A stretch of 64,000 nt of DNA from the NCBI GenBank assembly GCA_965279705.1, contig OZ257257.1, positions 3,162,001-3,226,000 of the forward strand. Direction: 5' to 3'. This document shows, one piece after another, positions 1 to 8,604 of this stretch (positions are counted from its first letter, which is position 1; every line of letters begins with the position of its first letter). The translations under genes and the position numbers were made by a program. The notes under the pieces are model-generated. The model searched no databases and was not told the origin of the DNA. It worked only from the letters and a program-made list of their open reading frames with translations. The DNA comes from Stagnimonas sp965279705 (GTDB lineage Bacteria > Pseudomonadota > Gammaproteobacteria > Nevskiales > Nevskiaceae).

Positions 1-1
1 G

Positions 2-1435
2 CAGCAACTCGCCGAGCAGTCCGGCAACTGGCGGCTGACACAGGCGCTCTCGCCGTATTACGTGCTGATGCCCAAAACGGTCGAAGGCTTGTGGGTGCTG
101 ACGCTGGCGGATGGCACTCGGCAGTCCTATGCAGTCACCGCAACGCCAGGTGCAGTGGTCGCGGTCAAAGCCAGTGAGGTCGCCACTGAAAATAATGCGC
201 CCGCTGCAACGTCGAGCGCTGGCAATGCCAGCGATCCAGGCGTGCTGCTCGCGCTGGGGTTGGCGCTGCTGGGCGGGCTCATCCTCAACTTGATGCCTTG
301 CGTGTTTCCGGTGCTGTCGCTCAAAGCACTGGCGCTGCTCAATGCGCAGCACGTCAGCGCTCGCATGCAGCGCGCACAAGCGCTGGCGTATACGGCGGGT
401 GCCGTGCTGTCCTGCGTTGCCGCCGCCGGCGTGTTGCTGGCGCTACGCGCAGGGGGAGAGGCACTGGGCTGGGGTTTTCAGTTGCAGTCACCGGTTTTCA
501 TCGCGGTGCTCGCGTATCTGATGCTCGCACTTGGCTTGTCGATGTCGGGTGTGGCTGAGTTCGGCGGCTCGCTGATGAACACCGGTTCTTCGCTCGCACA
601 GAAGCAAGGCTTGAGCGGATCATTCTTCACCGGCGTACTGGCCGTGGTAGTCGCCAGCCCCTGCACTGCCCCGTTCATGGGCAGCGCACTCGGCTTCGCC
701 GTGACACAGCCCGTGCCCATCGCGCTGGCCATTTTCGCCGCCTTGGGTTTGGGTCTTGCCCTGCCCTTCCTCATACTGGGCTTCGTGCCTGCACTCGCCA
801 AGCGCTTGCCTCGCCCCGGTGCATGGATGCTGACCTTCAAGCAAGTGATGGCCTTCCCGCTCTACCTCACTGCGGCGTGGCTGCTGTGGGTGCTGACTCG
901 CCAAGCCGGGGCCGATGCGCTGGGCCTGGTGCTGGTCGGCTGTGTGGCCATCGCCTTCGCCATCTGGCTGTTCGGGCGCACGGCACGCAGCTGGGTTTCC
1001 AGTGCGATTGCAGTGCTCGCACTGCTGGCTGCCGCAGCGGTGTTGGGCTCGCCTTTTCTCAGCGCCAGCGCTGCACCCAACAACAGCGCGCCTGCGGTTG
1101 CAGGGCACGAGCCCTGGAGTGCCGGGCGCGTGGCGGCCCTGCGTGCCGAGGGCAAGACCATCTTCGTAGACTTCACCGCCGATTGGTGCATCACCTGCAA
1201 AGTCAACGAACGTGGCGCACTCGCCAGCGATGCAGTGAAGGCTGCTTTCGCAGAACAGGACGTGGTCTCGCTGGTCGCCGACTGGACCAAGAGCGACCCC
1301 GCCATTACCGAAGCGCTGGCTGCTTTTGGCCGTAACGGTGTGCCGCTGTATCTGGTTTATCCCAAGGGCGGGGAACCTCGTGTGCTGCCACAAGTCCTAA
1401 CGCCAGGCATCGTCATCAACGCCTTGAAGCCTTGA
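2..1435 (+). CDS. ScsB/DsbD-like protein-disulfide reductase, C-terminal part (5' end outside window)
   Basis: The reading frame is open from the window edge, so the N-terminus is missing. What remains is the end of a periplasmic domain, a polytopic DsbD/CcdA-type membrane domain and a C-terminal thioredoxin domain. The membrane domain carries the two family cysteines in LNLMPCVFPVLSLK and VVASPCTAPFMG. The thioredoxin domain carries the redox motif WCITCK. Proteins of this family pass electrons from cytoplasmic thioredoxin across the inner membrane to periplasmic partners. The organisation fits the ScsB/DsbD group (copper tolerance or general periplasmic reduction); which of the two cannot be told without the N-terminal domain. 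A secreted redoxin follows 48 bp downstream and is a plausible electron acceptor. Confidence 0.88.
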   Translation, partial: QQLAEQSGNWRLTQALSPYYVLMPKTVEGLWVLTLADGTRQSYAVTATPGAVVAVKASEVATENNAPAATSSAGNASDPGVLLALGLALLGGLILNLMPCVFPVLSLKALALLNAQHVSARMQRAQALAYTAGAVLSCVAAAGVLLALRAGGEALGWGFQLQSPVFIAVLAYLMLALGLSMSGVAEFGGSLMNTGSSLAQKQGLSGSFFTGVLAVVVASPCTAPFMGSALGFAVTQPVPIALAIFAALGLGLALPFLILGFVPALAKRLPRPGAWMLTFKQVMAFPLYLTAAWLLWVLTRQAGADALGLVLVGCVAIAFAIWLFGRTARSWVSSAIAVLALLAAAAVLGSPFLSASAAPNNSAPAVAGHEPWSAGRVAALRAEGKTIFVDFTADWCITCKVNERGALASDAVKAAFAEQDVVSLVADWTKSDPAITEALAAFGRNGVPLYLVYPKGGEPRVLPQVLTPGIVINALKP

Positions 1436-1483
1436 TTGATGAGCTGAACGCACATCGACACAAAACACTCAAAAGGAGACGCC

Positions 1484-2095
1484 ATGAGTCTGTTGAAACG
1501 TATCGCAGCCACCACCGCCGCCAGCCTGTTCATCCTCACCGCTGAAGTCGCCATCGCCTCGGTCAAGGTAGGTGAAGCCGCACCCGCCTTCAGCCTGACG
1601 GGCGAAGATGGAAAACCGCATGCGCTCGCCGATTACAAGGGCAAAACAGTGGTGCTGGAGTGGACCAACGCCGAATGCCCGTTCGTGAAAAAACACTACG
1701 CCGGCAACATGCAGTCGCTGCAAAAAACCTACACCGGCAAGGATGTGGTCTGGCTGTCGATCAACTCCTCCGCTGCCGGCAAGCAAGGCGCAGTGGATGC
1801 GGCAGGTGCCAGCGCCATCGTCAAGGAAAAAGGCGCAGCACCTACCCACGTACTGCTCGATGGCAGTGGCGAAGTCGGCCGTTTGTACCAGGCCAAAACC
1901 ACGCCGCACATGTTCATTGTCGACAAGAGCGGCAAGCTCGCTTATGCCGGCGGCATCGACAGCGAAGCGAGTGCAGACCCGGCCGATGTGGCCACTGCAA
2001 CGCCCTACGTGAAGAACGCGCTGGATGAGCTGATTGCTGGCAAGACTGTGACCACGGCGGTCACCAAGCCCTATGGATGCTCGATCAAGTATTGA
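1484..2095 (+). CDS. secreted thioredoxin-fold redoxin (AhpC/TSA-like)
   Basis: 203 residues starting at an ATG preceded by AAAAGGAG. Residues 1-25 form a signal peptide. The rest is a redoxin/AhpC-TSA fold with a single conserved cysteine, C65, in the motif ECPFVKKHY, followed by the cis-Pro region KTTPHMFIV. The CxxC of a true thioredoxin is absent, so a peroxiredoxin-like or single-cysteine role in the periplasm is more likely. It lies directly downstream of the ScsB/DsbD-like reductase, which may keep it reduced (inference). A strong hairpin with a T-run follows the stop codon. Confidence 0.8.
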   Translation: MSLLKRIAATTAASLFILTAEVAIASVKVGEAAPAFSLTGEDGKPHALADYKGKTVVLEWTNAECPFVKKHYAGNMQSLQKTYTGKDVVWLSINSSAAGKQGAVDAAGASAIVKEKGAAPTHVLLDGSGEVGRLYQAKTTPHMFIVDKSGKLAYAGGIDSEASADPADVATATPYVKNALDELIAGKTVTTAVTKPYGCSIKY

Positions 2096-2108
2096 ATGCG
2101 GCCGCAAC

Positions 2109-2137
2109 AAAAAAGCCTCGCATCGCGAGGCTTTTTT
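2109..2137. terminator. bidirectional intrinsic terminator
   Basis: A 7-bp perfect stem (GCCTCGC / GCGAGGC, loop ATC) is flanked by an A-run on the left and a T-run on the right. It therefore reads as a rho-independent terminator on both strands. It sits between the convergent redoxin gene and the CsgG-like gene. Confidence 0.9.
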
Positions 2138-2142
2138 ATGGA

Positions 2143-2979
2143 CTACTGCTTTATCTCGTCCACTTTGAGTGGCGCCTGAGGAGCGAACCCTTTCACGATT
2201 TCCAGCATGGCGGCAGCACTCATTTTTTGCAGCGCCGCTTCGATTGGCGTGTTCTTGAAAATCTTGATGGGGTCCGGCAGCTGCGTGACGCCAAAGCCAC
2301 GTGCCGCGGCCACCACCGCCAGATCGAGACCGACCTTGGTATTGCTGCCTTGGACCGCGGTGGTGCGCAATACACGGCCGGTCTTGGCATCCAGGATTCG
2401 CAGATCCATCGCCACATAGCCTTTCTTGTAACCGAGATTGAGCACGCCGAGTGCCGCGACATCGCTGTTGATGACGCCCGGAATCGGGATTGGCAAAGCG
2501 CCGCCCTGACTGCCGGTATCGAACGCGGTAATGGCGGCAGCGACCAGATACTGCGCCCCTTCCAGCGCACCCCCAGGTTCGGTGGTCTTGGGGTCGAAGC
2601 GCGGGCTCTCGGCAAAGGCCTGCTCGGCAATCACCAGCGGCAGCGCGTTGCGCTCCAGCACGATGAAGCCCTTGCTGTTGAATAGCTCGGTCACCAACAT
2701 GTCGCGCACGCCGCCGGTGAACTGCTCTTTGCTGACCTCTTGGTCTTTGGGCCGATACAGATTGAGCAGCACCAGGTTCAGATCGAGAGACTTGTTCCCA
2801 TAAGGTGCTGTCTTGTCGAGCACCGGCAGCACGGCGATGCGCGGCCGCGCATTCTCGGGCAAGGCCTGAATGGCGGCGATGCTGTCGCCATCGCCGCGCA
2901 CCACTTTGGATGACGTGGTGCAGCCACTCGCAGCGAGTGCGAGCACCATCGCCAGCATGACCGGGCGCATGAGCGCCAT
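2143..2979 (-). CDS. CsgG/HfaB-like outer-membrane lipoprotein (second of a tandem pair)
   Basis: 278 residues with a lipoprotein signal ending in the lipobox AASGC. It has the CsgG-family layout: PRIAVLPVLD near the N-terminus, a central LVTELFNSKGFIVLERN segment, and YLVAAAITAF followed by MDLRILDAKTGRVLRTTAVQG. CsgG proteins form the outer-membrane export channel for curli or holdfast-anchor subunits. It starts 16 bp after the stop of a paralogous gene on the same strand, so the two are almost certainly co-transcribed. No curli subunit or CsgE/F gene is visible nearby, so the exported substrate is unknown. An alternative start lies 9 bp downstream. Confidence 0.75.
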   Translation of the reverse strand: MALMRPVMLAMVLALAASGCTTSSKVVRGDGDSIAAIQALPENARPRIAVLPVLDKTAPYGNKSLDLNLVLLNLYRPKDQEVSKEQFTGGVRDMLVTELFNSKGFIVLERNALPLVIAEQAFAESPRFDPKTTEPGGALEGAQYLVAAAITAFDTGSQGGALPIPIPGVINSDVAALGVLNLGYKKGYVAMDLRILDAKTGRVLRTTAVQGSNTKVGLDLAVVAAARGFGVTQLPDPIKIFKNTPIEAALQKMSAAAMLEIVKGFAPQAPLKVDEIKQ

Positions 2980-2995
2980 TCGCCTCAGGTGCGCA

Positions 2996-3652
2996 TCAAA
3001 CCTTGGTGGCAGCGATGTGGTTCACCGCTTTTTCGATGGCTTGGCGAATGGCTTTTTCCATCGGCGTGTTGCTGTAAGCACCCAAGCCAATCGGCAGCGT
3101 CGTACGCGTGAACAGCAAGCCCACACCATTGTTGGCGCTGGTGGCTTCCACCGTGGTGGCGTTCACTACACGGCCAGTCTTCACATCGACGATGCGCAGG
3201 TTGATGGCAATGCAGGCCTCGCTGGTGGAGGCGATCAGGATCGACCCGCCCGCGCACTTGGGTTCGAACTGTGTGATCGAGCCGCGGATGAGCAGCTGCG
3301 CGCCTTCCAGCTCGCCCTTCGGCGCGACCGTGTCTTGCTTGAAGCGGCCGGTATCGCCGAGATCCTGCTCGGCGGTGATCGCGCCCAAGCGATCGCGCTC
3401 GACGACGATGAACTTGTTGGTGTTGAACAGCGAGTCGGTAAGCATGTCGGCCATACCCGCGCCCACGCCCGCACCTTTGTCGGCGGCGCGGTACTCGAAG
3501 GGTTCGATGGCAATGCGTTGCTTCACGCCGTTGTAGGGTTCGGCCTGCGCCTGCGCCACGGTGGGGCCGCTGCCGGAGGAGGAGACGATGGTGGCGTCGG
3601 TCTGGCAGGCAGAGAGGGCGAGGGCCGCGAGGGCAAGGGCGAAAAGACGCAT
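2996..3652 (-). CDS. CsgG/HfaB-like lipoprotein (first of a tandem pair)
   Basis: 218 residues from the ATG at 3652, chosen because it begins a clean lipoprotein signal (MRLFALALAALALSAC) and has GGAG 7 nt upstream. The body carries the CsgG-type elements QRIAIEPFEY, LTDSLFNTNKFIVVERDRL, QLLIRGSITQF and INLRIVDVKTGRVVNATTVE. It parallels the following gene in layout, so the two look like ancient duplicates that could form a mixed pore or act as chaperone and channel (inference). It is divergent from the isoaspartyl peptidase gene. Confidence 0.75.
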   Translation of the reverse strand: MRLFALALAALALSACQTDATIVSSSGSGPTVAQAQAEPYNGVKQRIAIEPFEYRAADKGAGVGAGMADMLTDSLFNTNKFIVVERDRLGAITAEQDLGDTGRFKQDTVAPKGELEGAQLLIRGSITQFEPKCAGGSILIASTSEACIAINLRIVDVKTGRVVNATTVEATSANNGVGLLFTRTTLPIGLGAYSNTPMEKAIRQAIEKAVNHIAATKV

Positions 3653-3746
3653 GGGAAACTCCGTAACAAGAATGGCGCGAGAGGTGCGGCTAGACTGACG
3701 ACAGTCCCGCAACGCTGCAAGCCTTGGCTTGCGCCCTGAACCCAAA

Positions 3747-4715
3747 ATGAATCAAGCCAACGCTGACTTTTCACGCGTCCGCCTCGCCATCCACGGCGGG
3801 GCTGGCGACCTTGCCCCGGGTGCTGGCCCGCAGCCCGAACACCGCGCCGCACTCGAACGCATTGCAGCCACCACTAAGGCCTTGTTGCTCGAAGGGGCGA
3901 CCGCGTTAGATGCAGTCGAGCACGCCGTGATGCTCCTGGAGGAATGCCCGCTGTTCAACGCCGGGATTGGTGGTGTGCTCAACCGCGATGGCCTGCCGGA
4001 ACTCGACGCCGCCATTCAGCGTGGCAGCGACCGCGCCTGCGGTGCGGTGGCCGGCGTGATGCGCAGCCAGAGCCCGGTGCGGCTCGCCCGCGCGGTGATG
4101 GAGCGTTCCCCGCACGTCTTCTTCAGCGGCCCCGGCGCCGAACAACTCGGCCGCGAACTAGGCCTGCCAGAAGTCGAGCCCGCCTACTTCGTCACCCACG
4201 AGCGCCTCGTGCAGCTGGAAGAAGCGCGCCGCAAGGGCGTGATCACACTCGACCACGACACCGACGATGCGCGCGTGCAGAAGGTGGATCGCAGCGATGC
4301 CGCCTTCGGCACCGTGGGTGCCGTCGCCCGCGATGCCTTTGGCGGCTTGGCCGCCGCCACCAGCACCGGCGGCCTTACCAACAAGCACCCCGGCCGCATC
4401 GGCGACACGCCCATGGTCGGCATGGGCACCTTCGCCGACGACCGCAGTGCGGCTATCAGCTGCACCGGTACCGGCGAGAGCTTCATCAAGGCCTGCTTCG
4501 GCCACGAGGTGCATGCGCGCATGTGCTACTCGGGCTGGGATGTCGCCAAGGCCACCCAGCACGCGCTCGACGAGGTGCTGGGCTACGGCGGCCGCGGCGG
4601 CTGCATCGCCATCGACCGCGAAGGGCGCATCACGATGCCATTCAACTCTTATGTGATGTATCGCGCTTGGGTGGATGGCGATGGCGTGGTGCGCATTGGT
4701 ATTGAGCCTGTCTAG
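3747..4715 (+). CDS. iaaA: isoaspartyl peptidase / plant-type L-asparaginase
   Basis: 322 residues. An Ntn-hydrolase precursor that cleaves itself before a catalytic threonine to give alpha and beta subunits. It hydrolyses isoaspartyl dipeptides and L-asparagine. The N-terminal IHGGAG motif, GIGGVLNRDG, and the cleavage site with nucleophile T189 in FGTVGAVA are all visible, followed by ATSTGGLTNKHPGRIGDTP, which binds substrate. The ATG at 3747 is preferred over an upstream TTG in frame at 3729. It is followed 5 bp later by a DUF2625 gene, probably co-transcribed. Confidence 0.9.
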   Translation: MNQANADFSRVRLAIHGGAGDLAPGAGPQPEHRAALERIAATTKALLLEGATALDAVEHAVMLLEECPLFNAGIGGVLNRDGLPELDAAIQRGSDRACGAVAGVMRSQSPVRLARAVMERSPHVFFSGPGAEQLGRELGLPEVEPAYFVTHERLVQLEEARRKGVITLDHDTDDARVQKVDRSDAAFGTVGAVARDAFGGLAAATSTGGLTNKHPGRIGDTPMVGMGTFADDRSAAISCTGTGESFIKACFGHEVHARMCYSGWDVAKATQHALDEVLGYGGRGGCIAIDREGRITMPFNSYVMYRAWVDGDGVVRIGIEPV

Positions 4716-4720
4716 CTGCC

Positions 4721-5380
4721 ATGCGCGCGATTAGCGAACTGATCGACCTCAACGAACCTGCGTTCCCACTAGTTCGTGCATGGGCGGCGGCGGCGATTCG
4801 ACCGGTAGAGTTCTTGCAGTTTTCTGCCACACGGCAAGACGCGCTTGAGAGGACTCAGATCACAACACGATCACCAATGAGCGCGATCGTCTACGAAACT
4901 GGCGGAGTTCTGGTTGATGGTGGCTGGCTTCGCATTTTTGGCTCTGGACACGCTCGCCTGACGCGGACGCTTCCAGAGTGGAACTCAGGTCGAAGCGAAG
5001 GCTATTTTCTAGTCGCCGACGATGCTGTAGGCGGGTTCTTCGCAATCAATGGTGGATCGCTTGGTGCCGATCTAAAGAGCATGTACTACTTTGCTCCTGA
5101 CTCCCTAGCTTGGGAGCCACTGAATATGGGCTACTCTGATTTTGTCCAGTGGACGTTCTCCGGCAATCTTGCTCAGTTCTATGCGTGGATTCGCTGGAAC
5201 GGATGGCAAGACGACGCAAAGATTCTGCATGGCGACCGTGCATTTACCTTCTACCCATTTTTATTCACGAAAGAAGGTAAGGGTGGATGCGGTCGGCGTG
5301 CCGAGGTTCCTATCGAAGAGTTGTGGAATCTACAGATGGACCTTCGTCTGCAACTTGGTTCCACGGCAGGCCACAGCTAA
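4721..5380 (+). CDS. DUF2625 family protein
   Basis: 219 residues, soluble and without a signal peptide. The sequence matches the DUF2625 pattern as I know it: TTRSPMSAIVYETGG, GWLRIFGSGHARL, YFLVADDAVGGFFAINGG, YYFAPDSLAWE, MGYSDFVQWTFSG and FTFYPFLFT. The biochemical function of the family is unknown to me. It is 5 bp downstream of the isoaspartyl peptidase gene. Its base composition is somewhat more AT-rich than that gene. It converges on the cyclase gene at 5396. Confidence 0.8.
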   Translation: MRAISELIDLNEPAFPLVRAWAAAAIRPVEFLQFSATRQDALERTQITTRSPMSAIVYETGGVLVDGGWLRIFGSGHARLTRTLPEWNSGRSEGYFLVADDAVGGFFAINGGSLGADLKSMYYFAPDSLAWEPLNMGYSDFVQWTFSGNLAQFYAWIRWNGWQDDAKILHGDRAFTFYPFLFTKEGKGGCGRRAEVPIEELWNLQMDLRLQLGSTAGHS

Positions 5381-5391
5381 TAGCTCGTTTC

Positions 5392-5411
5392 GGCGCTAAA
5401 GCGCCTTCAAT
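5392..5411. terminator. possible weak terminator hairpin
   Basis: A GGCGC-TAAA-GCGCC hairpin lies exactly between the convergent DUF2625 and cyclase genes, overlapping the cyclase stop codon. It lacks a proper T-run on either side, so termination activity is uncertain. Confidence 0.35.
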
Positions 5412-6706
5412 AAAAACACCTCATCGAGATCCTTGAAGCCCTTGATCTCGACCCGCCGCTTGGGCTTGAGGTCTTCGCGGCCTGCCAGTTCAGCGGTGCG
5501 GGGGGCGACAAGAATCTCCTTGTCGCGGGCTTCTTCGCAGAGGCGACTGGCTAAGTTCACCGCCGGGCCGACGGCGGTGTATTCCAGCCGCGAGTCGCTG
5601 CCGATCACGCCGAGCGTGACGAAGCCGCTGGCCACACCGACGCCAATGCCAAGCCGCCCGCGCGTGGTACTCCAGCGCTTTGTGAGTGCCCTGCCCTCGT
5701 CGCGGATGCGCTCGGCGATCTCCAGGCTGACGCGCGCGTGGTCGGGGATGGCGAGCGGCGCACCGACAAGAATGAGAATGCCGTCGCCAGCGTAGTCCTT
5801 GATGGTCGCGCCGTATTCGGCGACCACCTTGCCCACCACGTTGTAGTAGTCGCGCAGCACCTCGATGGTGCGGCTTGAAGGGTGCGCGGTAGAGAACGCG
5901 GTGAAGCCGCGCAGGTCGCAGCTCACCACGCTGATCTCGATGTGCGCCTGCTGCATCGCAGCCTTCAAACCCCGGCTGTTGACGATCTCGGCCACTTGCG
6001 GCGAGAGGAAGCGGCTGAGGAACTGCCCGCGCTGACCCTGCATGACGTGGTACTGCACGGCACCGACCAGCACCACCATCAGGCCGACCATCACCGATAT
6101 CGCGCCGAACGAGATCGGCAGTACGAAGCTGGCGATGAGGAAGGGTGCAGCGAGGATGAAGCCCAGCACGCGCACGCTCTCGCTGCCATCTGGGCGACGG
6201 CGCATGAGCAGCACGGTGCTGGCGGCGCCCATCAGTGAAGAGAACAGCACCGGTGTTGCAAATAGCCAGAAACCGGGTCGTGAAAAACTGGCCCAGCCCT
6301 GCGAGCCCACTGCAAGAAAATCCCGTATTCGGATCTCTGGCCAGATCAGCGCTTCGATAATGTAGACCACACCTGCGGCCTGCCCCAGGCGCAACATCAG
6401 GTCACCACCGCGCGTATCGAAGTTGCGGGCGGGTAAGGTGTTACGAACCCGCAACAGCCATTCCAGATAAAAAATAATTGCCAGGCCATCGGTGAACGAC
6501 AGCACGCCTGCGTAACGAGGAACTACGGTGCCCGCGCGGGTGAGACCTACATTGAGGAAGATGCCAATGCCCAGAGAAAGTAGCGTGATTGCCAATGCTC
6601 GGGAGGTGGCCGAGCGTTTATCTGCTGCAAGAAACGCCGCCGCCATACCTGTAGAGACCACCGCCACCAGGGTGTGCGGCAGCGAGAACAGCAGCAGTTC
6701 GATCAT
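5396..6706 (-). CDS. membrane-anchored class III adenylate/guanylate cyclase
   Basis: 436 residues. Residues 1-225 hold about six membrane helices. Residues 255-436 form a class III cyclase domain. Metal-binding aspartates D264 (SCDLRGFTAF) and D308 (DYAGDG) are present, as are K303, N384 and R388 (AVGPAVNLASRL). T377 replaces the usual adenine-selecting Asp, as in class IIIb-type adenylate cyclases, so cAMP is the likely product. All catalytic positions are intact. Its ATG overlaps the stop of the upstream antiporter gene by 4 bp (ATGA), which implies translational coupling with a K+/H+ antiporter. Confidence 0.88.
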   Translation of the reverse strand: MIELLLFSLPHTLVAVVSTGMAAAFLAADKRSATSRALAITLLSLGIGIFLNVGLTRAGTVVPRYAGVLSFTDGLAIIFYLEWLLRVRNTLPARNFDTRGGDLMLRLGQAAGVVYIIEALIWPEIRIRDFLAVGSQGWASFSRPGFWLFATPVLFSSLMGAASTVLLMRRRPDGSESVRVLGFILAAPFLIASFVLPISFGAISVMVGLMVVLVGAVQYHVMQGQRGQFLSRFLSPQVAEIVNSRGLKAAMQQAHIEISVVSCDLRGFTAFSTAHPSSRTIEVLRDYYNVVGKVVAEYGATIKDYAGDGILILVGAPLAIPDHARVSLEIAERIRDEGRALTKRWSTTRGRLGIGVGVASGFVTLGVIGSDSRLEYTAVGPAVNLASRLCEEARDKEILVAPRTAELAGREDLKPKRRVEIKGFKDLDEVFLLKAL

Positions 6707-8511
6707 GCCCGTGCCACGCGAGGTGGGGCGTCGTCGAGTGCCGCTTCAGCGGCGACTTCGGCATCGGCCTCGAACAGTTGCTCCAGCTCCTCGGAGTACT
6801 GCGCGACGCTGGCGCGCAGGGCGGCTTCGTCCGGCAGGCTGGCCTGTTGGCGCAGCAAGAAGTCTTCGTCCTTGGCGCGGAACAGATCTACCGCATTGGC
6901 AGCGGCGCGCGGGGTGAGGTCGAGTGCGACCAAGACACGGCGGGTCATCTCCAGACTGGAGAAATAGCTGCGGCGGATGAGGTCTTCGGGCTTCAGGCCA
7001 AGCGCCATGAGGTTGATCGCGTGCTGGCGCGTGCGGGCGATGGCCATCACCCGCACGCCCGGCGCGTGCTTGCGCACCGCCTCGGTGACGCGGATGTTCT
7101 CGGCCTCCTCCGCGATGGCGACGATGAAGAGCTTGGCTTGTGCGGCGTGAGCGGCGCGCAGCACCTCGATGCGGGTGGCGTCGGAATAGAACACCGGGTT
7201 GCCGAAGCTGCGCACGAAGTCGACGTGCGCAGCATTCTTATCGAGCACGGTGAAGGGGATTTTCTTCAAGCGCAGAATGCGACCGATGATCTGGCCGAAG
7301 GGGCCGAAACCGGCGATGACCACGGGTGTTTCGGCGGTGTTGATTTCGTCGAATGGCAGCGGCGCGGCGGCGGCGTGACGGCTGATCCAGTGGCTCAACA
7401 ACAGGTAGATAGGTGCGGTGGCGATCATCGACAGCGTGACGGCGACGATCAGCACTTCTCGCGTGGCGACATCGACCAAACCAGCCGTGCCAATGACGCC
7501 AAACAGCACGAAGGCAAACTCACCACCTTGCGAGAGCGCAACACCCAGTTTCAATGCACTGCCGTGCTGCTGGCCGCTGGCTCGGGCAATGCCGTAGAGC
7601 GCTGCTGTTTTGAGCAGCAGGATTGCGAGTGTCACGCCGATGATCAACATCGGTTGTTGCAACACCAGACCCAGCTTGGCGCCCATGCCGACTGCGATGA
7701 AAAACAGGCCGAGCAACAGGCCTTTGAAGGGCTCAAGGTCAGCTTGCAGCTCGTGCCGGTACTCGGAATCCGCTAGCAGCACACCGGCGAGAAACGCGCC
7801 GAGCGAGGCCGTCAGTCCCACCGATTGCATCAGCAGCGAAACGCCAATCACCAGAAGCAATGCGGCTGCGGTGAATACTTCTGGGACTTCTGTAGTGGCG
7901 AGCACCCGCAGTACCGGTCGCAGCAGATACCGGCCGATGACAACCACTGCAGCGATGGCAGCAATTGCAGCCACGGCCATACGCCAATCTGCCGGTGTGC
8001 CGCCCGCTTGTGGTGCAAGAAGAGGCACCAAAGCGAGGAAGGGAATGACGGCAATATCCTGAAACAGCAGCACTGCAAAAGCTGCTCGGCCATGATGTGC
8101 CGTCAATTCGTGGCGCTCACCCAGCAGTTGCAACACGAGTGCAGTGGATGACATCGACAGCGCGAAGGCGATGACAAGGGCTGTGCTCCAAGGCAGACTG
8201 GCAAGGTGCGCCGCCAGCGTGAACAGGGACGTGGTGAGCAGTACTTGTGCGCCACCGAAGCCAAAAACTTCACGGCGCAACCGCCAAAGACGGGCAGGCT
8301 GCAATTCGAGGCCGATGACGAACAGCAGCAGGATTACTCCAAACTCCGACACATGCAGTACTGCCTCGGCATCGTCGGCCAGTCCCAAGCCAGAAGGACC
8401 GATCACCAAGCCGGCGGCGAGATATCCCAGCACCGCACCCATCCGCGCACGCTTGAACAAGGGCACGAACAGCACGGCGGCGGCGAGGAACAGGGCAGCT
8501 TCTTGCAACAT
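6703..8511 (-). CDS. CPA2-family monovalent cation:proton antiporter with RCK domain (KefB/KefC-like)
   Basis: 602 residues. About 12-13 membrane helices (residues 1-380) form a Na+/H+-exchanger-type transport domain. A cytoplasmic RCK/TrkA-N domain follows, beginning with the nucleotide-binding motif VVIAGFGPFGQIIGRIL and running to EVLRAAHAAQAKLFIVAI. KefB/KefC relatives export K+ in exchange for protons and are gated by glutathione adducts or nucleotides; the ligand here is unknown. Position-specific features that would separate KefB from KefC were not checked. It is the first gene of a two-gene unit with the cyclase. Confidence 0.88.
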   Translation of the reverse strand: MLQEAALFLAAAVLFVPLFKRARMGAVLGYLAAGLVIGPSGLGLADDAEAVLHVSEFGVILLLFVIGLELQPARLWRLRREVFGFGGAQVLLTTSLFTLAAHLASLPWSTALVIAFALSMSSTALVLQLLGERHELTAHHGRAAFAVLLFQDIAVIPFLALVPLLAPQAGGTPADWRMAVAAIAAIAAVVVIGRYLLRPVLRVLATTEVPEVFTAAALLLVIGVSLLMQSVGLTASLGAFLAGVLLADSEYRHELQADLEPFKGLLLGLFFIAVGMGAKLGLVLQQPMLIIGVTLAILLLKTAALYGIARASGQQHGSALKLGVALSQGGEFAFVLFGVIGTAGLVDVATREVLIVAVTLSMIATAPIYLLLSHWISRHAAAAPLPFDEINTAETPVVIAGFGPFGQIIGRILRLKKIPFTVLDKNAAHVDFVRSFGNPVFYSDATRIEVLRAAHAAQAKLFIVAIAEEAENIRVTEAVRKHAPGVRVMAIARTRQHAINLMALGLKPEDLIRRSYFSSLEMTRRVLVALDLTPRAAANAVDLFRAKDEDFLLRQQASLPDEAALRASVAQYSEELEQLFEADAEVAAEAALDDAPPRVARA

Positions 8512-8604
8512 AGCGTGTGTTTTCGCGCGCTCTATTAAGTTGTCGGCATTTTATGCGCTTATGCTTCAGGCACTGTTTTTCTCAATTCCCAACATCGGCC
8601 TGTC

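Noticed and set aside
6778..7776. Open frame of 332 codons on the plus strand within the antiporter gene
   Set aside because: Antisense to a clear CPA2 antiporter with intact motifs.
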